Shown here piece after piece: positions 5,870 to 8,722 of a DNA stretch of 8,722 nucleotides. Made by a program: the position numbers and the translations under genes. The first letter of the stretch is position 1; every line of letters begins with the position of its first letter. The notes under the pieces are model-generated. The model did no database searches and was not told the origin of the DNA. It saw only the letters and a program-made list of their open reading frames with translations. Origin of the DNA: RGIG1828 sp045592485 (GTDB lineage: Bacteria > Bacillota > Clostridia > UMGS1810); the NCBI GenBank assembly GCA_045592485.1, contig JAZNUS010000161.1, positions 1 through 8,722 on the forward strand, written 5' to 3'.

Positions 5870-5909
5870 AAAAGACAGTAAAACCTCAATGACGGCTTTG
5901 CTGTCTTTT
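5870..5909. terminator. Strong, probably bidirectional terminator between convergent units
   Basis: AAAAGACAGTAAAACC (5870-5885) pairs with GGCTTTGCTGTCTTTT (5894-5909) over 16 bp with one G-U pair and one mismatch, closing an 8-nt loop. On the + strand it ends in TTTTGTTGTTT. On the minus strand the AAAA arm reads as a T-run. It sits between the lipoprotein gene (ends 5850, +) and the aldo/keto reductase (ends 5927, -), so it can serve both. Confidence 0.85.
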
Positions 5910-5926
5910 GTTGTTTCAAATAATTT

Positions 5927-6853
5927 TTACCATGTTCCCCATTCCCATGGCCTTATAACCACAGTGGGAACCTCTTCGGCAATTTCATTGATTTTGTCAA
6001 TTGCCTTTGCAGGAAGGGGCGGAGCATCAAACATCGATGCACTGTTTTTAACCTGTTCGCATGTTTCGGCACCCAAAACCAGCGATGCAATACCTTTTTG
6101 CTGTCGCATATAGGAGATGGCGAGCTGTGACATTGAAATTCCAAGCTCCTGAGCCAGATTGTGAAGCCTGTCAAGATAAGGCTTTGCACACTTTAGCTTT
6201 TCTATGAGATTGTCGGTGTTTCTGAAAAACAGTCCCTGAAGATATACACTTCTCACATACACCGAAATTCCCCGGTTTGCAATTTTTTCAATAAGTCCCG
6301 ATTGAAAATCACCGCTGTCAAGCATGTTGGCGGCAATCTGAATGCAGTCGTAGGTATCACTTTCCAAAAGGTATTCCGCAAGATGGTCTCTTCTTGAAAA
6401 AGACACACCCACTCCGTCTGTGAGACCTTCCTTTTTCAGGTCGCCCAGAGCTTCGGTAAGAACCTTTCCGTAGCGGGGGATGTAGGTTTCGGAATGGAGC
6501 ATAACAAAGGGGATTTTTTCAAGGTTCAGCCTTTTTGCACATTCACGGGTTTGTGCAAAAACACTTTCATACACCTCGTCCTCTTTTTCATCTTCAAAGC
6601 CAATTTTAGTTATAATTGTTTTTTGTGCGCTGTTTTCCGAAAAAAATCTTCCGAGCACAGCCTCGCTTTCGCCGTAGTTGTTGGCAGTGTCAAAGGTGTT
6701 AATGCCAAGGTCAAGAGCGGTTGAAAGAATTGCACTTGACTCTTCAAAGCTTGGCATACCCTTTGCGTTGTTTATTCCGTACGGTCTGCCGAGCTGAACC
6801 GTTCCGAGTGTCATTTCCGATATTTGGTGTCCGTTGTTTTCGGTGTAATTCAT
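5927..6853 (-). CDS. Aldo/keto reductase
   Basis: This is a cytoplasmic NAD(P)H-dependent oxidoreductase with a TIM barrel that interconverts carbonyl groups and alcohols; the substrate is unknown. The 308 residues begin 'LGTVQLGRPYGINN' (16-29), a form seen in AKRs of bacterial sugar-related loci. They keep the catalytic tetrad: D55 and Y60 in 'FDTANNYG', K83 in 'ITKIG' and H120 in 'MLHSE'. The C-terminal 'SLVLGAETCEQVKNS' is the usual cofactor-phosphate-binding segment. AGAGGGG precedes the start (minus strand, about 6859-6865). The gene follows the SDR by 23 bp on the same strand and is probably co-transcribed with it. The shared bidirectional terminator lies just downstream. Two oxidoreductases together suggest successive redox steps on one sugar or polyol (inference). 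Confidence 0.92.
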   Translation of the reverse strand: MNYTENNGHQISEMTLGTVQLGRPYGINNAKGMPSFEESSAILSTALDLGINTFDTANNYGESEAVLGRFFSENSAQKTIITKIGFEDEKEDEVYESVFAQTRECAKRLNLEKIPFVMLHSETYIPRYGKVLTEALGDLKKEGLTDGVGVSFSRRDHLAEYLLESDTYDCIQIAANMLDSGDFQSGLIEKIANRGISVYVRSVYLQGLFFRNTDNLIEKLKCAKPYLDRLHNLAQELGISMSQLAISYMRQQKGIASLVLGAETCEQVKNSASMFDAPPLPAKAIDKINEIAEEVPTVVIRPWEWGTW

Positions 6854-6876
6854 ATTTTCCCCTCTCTTCCCGGCTA

Positions 6877-7671
6877 CTATTTTGCACTGTATCCGCCGTC
6901 GAGGGGGATAATTGCGCCTGTCATATAAAGTGATGCATCACTGGCAAGATAGATTATGAGACCCTTGAGGTCGGTGTTGTTTGCCATTCTGCCGAGCATG
7001 GTATTTTTGTTGTATCTTTCAACAAAAAGCGGATGCTGACCGTCATAAAGACCCCCAAGCTCTGCACAGTTAACTCTCACACCATACTGACCGTAGTGTC
7101 CTGCCAGAAATTTGGTGTAGTTGGTCATACCGCCCTTGTGGAAAAAGTAGTCTCCCGGGGCACCGCTTTGGTTCATATCGGTATCTTCATAGAGGCAGTA
7201 GTCGGGACCGAGAATACCCATATAGGAGCCAATGTTGATAATGGAGCCTGAGCCTGCCTTTGCCATACGGTCGCCAAAAGCTCTTGAAATAACAAAGAGT
7301 CCTGTTGCGTTTGCATGCATACTGCGTTCAAAGCTTTCTGCGGTGTCTGTGTAGCCTGATGTGCATCTTAAAACGGCATTGTTTACAAGGACATCAACCT
7401 TTTCTTCGTTTTTATACACTTCCTCACACATATTGAGAACACTCTGCTCGTCTTCAAGGTCAAATTCAAGGAATCTGAGCCTGTAGCCTTCATCAACAAG
7501 ACCTGAAAGCCTTGCCATGTTATTCGCCTTGTTTCTCGATGCCACATAAACAGTAGCTCCGGCTTCCGCAAGGGCTTCCACAATCTGATAGCCGTAGAGA
7601 CCTGCACCTCCTGTTACAACTGCAACCTTTCCTTCCATGCTGAAGGTGTCTAAAACCTTGCCTAATGACAT
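6877..7671 (-). CDS. Short-chain dehydrogenase/reductase, PtmA/sugar-dehydrogenase-like
   Basis: The 264-residue Rossmann-fold oxidoreductase is NAD(P)-dependent. The start at 7671 is chosen because AAAGGTGA lies just upstream and the protein then begins at the normal family position; an upstream in-frame extension to 7767 would overlap the divergent promoter and code atypical residues. Motifs are the glycine-rich TGGAGLYG (20-27), NNA (97-99), N121, S149, Y175 and K179 (YFFHK), completing the N-S-Y-K tetrad. The Ser-Tyr distance is 26 residues, longer than the common 12-13, with the insertion 'PDYCLYEDTDMNQSGAPGD'. This insertion and 'RVNCAELGGLYDGQHPLFVERY' recall the PtmA (legionaminate-type) and related sugar dehydrogenases. 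It is the first gene of a minus-strand pair with the AKR, divergent from an AraC regulator. The substrate is unknown. Confidence 0.92.
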   Translation of the reverse strand: MSLGKVLDTFSMEGKVAVVTGGAGLYGYQIVEALAEAGATVYVASRNKANNMARLSGLVDEGYRLRFLEFDLEDEQSVLNMCEEVYKNEEKVDVLVNNAVLRCTSGYTDTAESFERSMHANATGLFVISRAFGDRMAKAGSGSIINIGSYMGILGPDYCLYEDTDMNQSGAPGDYFFHKGGMTNYTKFLAGHYGQYGVRVNCAELGGLYDGQHPLFVERYNKNTMLGRMANNTDLKGLIIYLASDASLYMTGAIIPLDGGYSAK

Positions 7672-7681
7672 GAAAATCACC

Positions 7682-7740
7682 TTTACTTTCGTTATTTTTA
7701 GTGTTATAATTATATTAGCATTTTTTGCATAATAGTTCAA
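7682..7740. promoter_or_regulatory. Divergent promoter region between SDR and AraC-type regulator
   Basis: On the + strand TTTACT (7682-7687), 17 bp and TATAAT (7705-7710) make a good promoter for the regulator gene. On the minus strand a perfect TATAAT (7714-7709) faces the SDR; its -35 is unclear, with TTGAAC (7740-7735) 20 bp away. The two -10 boxes overlap by two bases, so the promoters probably exclude each other. The + strand -35 overlaps the end of the SDR ribosome binding site region. Confidence 0.5.
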
Positions 7741-7749
7741 TACTTTGTG

Positions 7750-7776
7750 AGGACAACCTGCATTCAAAAATGTCCT
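7750..7776. promoter_or_regulatory. AGGACA-N15-TGTCCT inverted repeat in the regulator leader
   Basis: AGGACA (7750-7755) and TGTCCT (7771-7776) are perfect 6-bp inverted repeats 15 nt apart. They lie between the divergent promoters and the ribosome binding site (GGAGG, 7778-7782) of the AraC-family gene. They could be an autoregulatory operator or a leader hairpin next to the ribosome binding site. Evidence is limited to symmetry and position. Confidence 0.3.
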
Positions 7777-7791
7777 TGGAGGAAATGTATA

Positions 7792-8523
7792 ATGACAAAC
7801 AAAGAAGTTACGGTAAATGTTTCAGGAGAAGAAATTTCGGTCATTCTTCAGGGAAGCTTTTTTCAGTATAGCGACGGTGAAACCCCCGTTCACATGCACA
7901 CCTATCCTGAAATACACATCTGCGTCAGCGGAATCTCAAATTTGTTGCTTGACGGTCAAAAGATTAATATCTGCGAAAATGAAATGATAATAATTCCTCA
8001 GGGTACTTATCACAAAATATACACCGACCCCGGGGTAAAACGGCTTGCATTTCAGGCAATAATGCCCTGTGACAAAATAAGAAAATACCGTCTTTCTCCT
8101 CAGCAAACAGGGATTCTTATGCTGGAAACAGAAAAATATATAAACAAAGGTCAACACTATGGACTTTGCGGTGCAATTGCCTATGTTTTGAGCCTCATTA
8201 CCGAAAGCCCCAAAAAAATGATCCGCGACATCAGCGACCGCGGATTTATGATTCACGATTTTTTTATGTATAACTATAACCGTCAGATTACCCTTTCAGA
8301 CCTTGCAAGAGAGCTTAATCTTTCCGAAAAGCAGGCGGCACGAAGCGTAAAAAAATACTTTGGCACAAGCTTTTCCGAGGAGCTTACAAAAAGGCGTCTC
8401 GAGGCGGCGAGACACCTTATGGAAACCACCGACATTCCTTTGCAGGAAATTGCCGAACAGGTGGGCTACCTGAGCTACAGCGGCTTTTGGAAAGCCTACA
8501 GGATGTATGCCGAAAAAAGATAA
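7792..8523 (+). CDS. AraC-family transcriptional regulator with cupin sensor
   Basis: The 243-residue protein is a cytoplasmic DNA-binding regulator. The start is set at ATG 7792, with GGAGG 9 nt upstream; the frame could open at GTG 7747 but that has no ribosome binding site. Residues 28-90 form a cupin-type ligand-binding fold ('TPVHMHTYPEIHICVSG', 'ENEMIIIPQGTYHKI'), as in sugar-responsive AraC proteins. Residues 152-243 carry two helix-turn-helix units: 'ITLSDLARELNLSEKQAARSVKKYFG' (166-191) and 'IPLQEIAEQVGYLSYSGFWKAYRMY' (215-239). The protein stops directly after the second unit, lacking the usual 'G.sP..YR' tail. It is divergent from the SDR-AKR pair, so local control of these genes is likely; ligand unknown. 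Confidence 0.92.
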   Translation: MTNKEVTVNVSGEEISVILQGSFFQYSDGETPVHMHTYPEIHICVSGISNLLLDGQKINICENEMIIIPQGTYHKIYTDPGVKRLAFQAIMPCDKIRKYRLSPQQTGILMLETEKYINKGQHYGLCGAIAYVLSLITESPKKMIRDISDRGFMIHDFFMYNYNRQITLSDLARELNLSEKQAARSVKKYFGTSFSEELTKRRLEAARHLMETTDIPLQEIAEQVGYLSYSGFWKAYRMYAEKR

Positions 8524-8722
8524 GAAGAAAAAGATGCTAAATTGGAATTTATCGAGCTGTTTGAATTCTAATGTTAAAAAGCAACCAAGGGGCATTCCCC
8601 GAAAACACATACGAACTTTCGCATACGAATTCCGAAAATTTACTGTCTCCCACGAACCGCTCCGCATCGCGTCAATCAGACGCGTGCTCGCTAATTTTGA
8701 CTATTTATGGAAATTGATTTAC
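8524..8722. other. Non-coding tail without a recognisable gene
   Basis: Nothing convincing is coded in either strand up to the window end. Visible structures are a GGGG-CATT-CCCC hairpin (8589-8600), a CGCGTC/GACGCG hairpin (8668-8673/8679-8684, 5-nt loop) and the direct repeat CATACGAA (8608-8615 and 8622-8629). Neither hairpin has a T-run, so neither is a clear terminator for the regulator gene. The stretch from about 8597 on could be the edge of another dispersed repeat or a gene that continues beyond the window. Confidence 0.4.

Noticed and set aside
8589..8600. Terminator for the AraC-type regulator
   Set aside because: The GGGG/CCCC stem is only 4 bp and is followed by GAAAACAC rather than a T-run.
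8296..8667. 123-codon minus-strand open frame at the window end
   Set aside because: Most of it is antisense to the helix-turn-helix coding part of the AraC-type regulator and its composition shows no known domain.

Overview
The window looks like a chromosomal segment from an anaerobic, low-to-moderate-GC Gram-positive of the class Clostridia, probably an uncultured gut or rumen Oscillospiraceae-like lineage. This is inferred from GGAGG-type ribosome binding sites, strong TATAAT promoters, a stalk-domain secreted protein, Clostridia-type dus and ammonia-dependent nadE proteins, and dispersed foldback repeats with the 'CTTCCCC..GGGGAAG' motif. No species-level claim is made.

Region 1 (1-4097, + strand): the window opens inside a palindromic, mobile-looking repeat (1-117). 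A second, divergent copy directly abuts it (116-298), and a canonical promoter (TGGACA, 17 bp, TATAAT) lies inside that second copy. The promoter leads into a three-gene run: a small secreted protein of unknown function (327-791), a large secreted protein made of a stalk domain, an alpha-helical toroid-like region and a LamG-like domain (811-3156), and a tRNA-dihydrouridine synthase (3171-4097). Gaps are 19 and 14 bp. An intrinsic terminator follows at 4104-4139. The first two genes probably form an extracellular or cell-wall module; dus is a housekeeping gene at the end of the same transcript.

Region 2 (4139-4720): a gene-free repeat island. An outer pair of inverted two-hairpin repeats (4139-4229 and 4628-4720) encloses a 277-bp MITE-like element with 27-bp terminal inverted repeats bounded by TA (4246-4522). 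Part of this element is 91% identical, in inverted orientation, to bases 1-117, so the three-gene region is flanked by inverted copies.

Region 3 (4721-5909, + strand): nadE, preceded by a promoter that overlaps a perfect 11-bp direct repeat with 20-bp periodicity. It is translationally coupled through an ATGA overlap to a small PepSY-type lipoprotein. A strong, probably bidirectional, terminator closes the unit.

Region 4 (5927-8523): a short-chain dehydrogenase and an aldo/keto reductase form a minus-strand pair, transcribed divergently from an AraC-family regulator with a cupin sensor domain. This is the usual layout of a small locally regulated carbohydrate or carbonyl metabolism unit. The SDR resembles the PtmA-like/sugar dehydrogenase group. 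The last 200 bases hold no convincing gene, only two short GC-rich hairpins and a short direct repeat.
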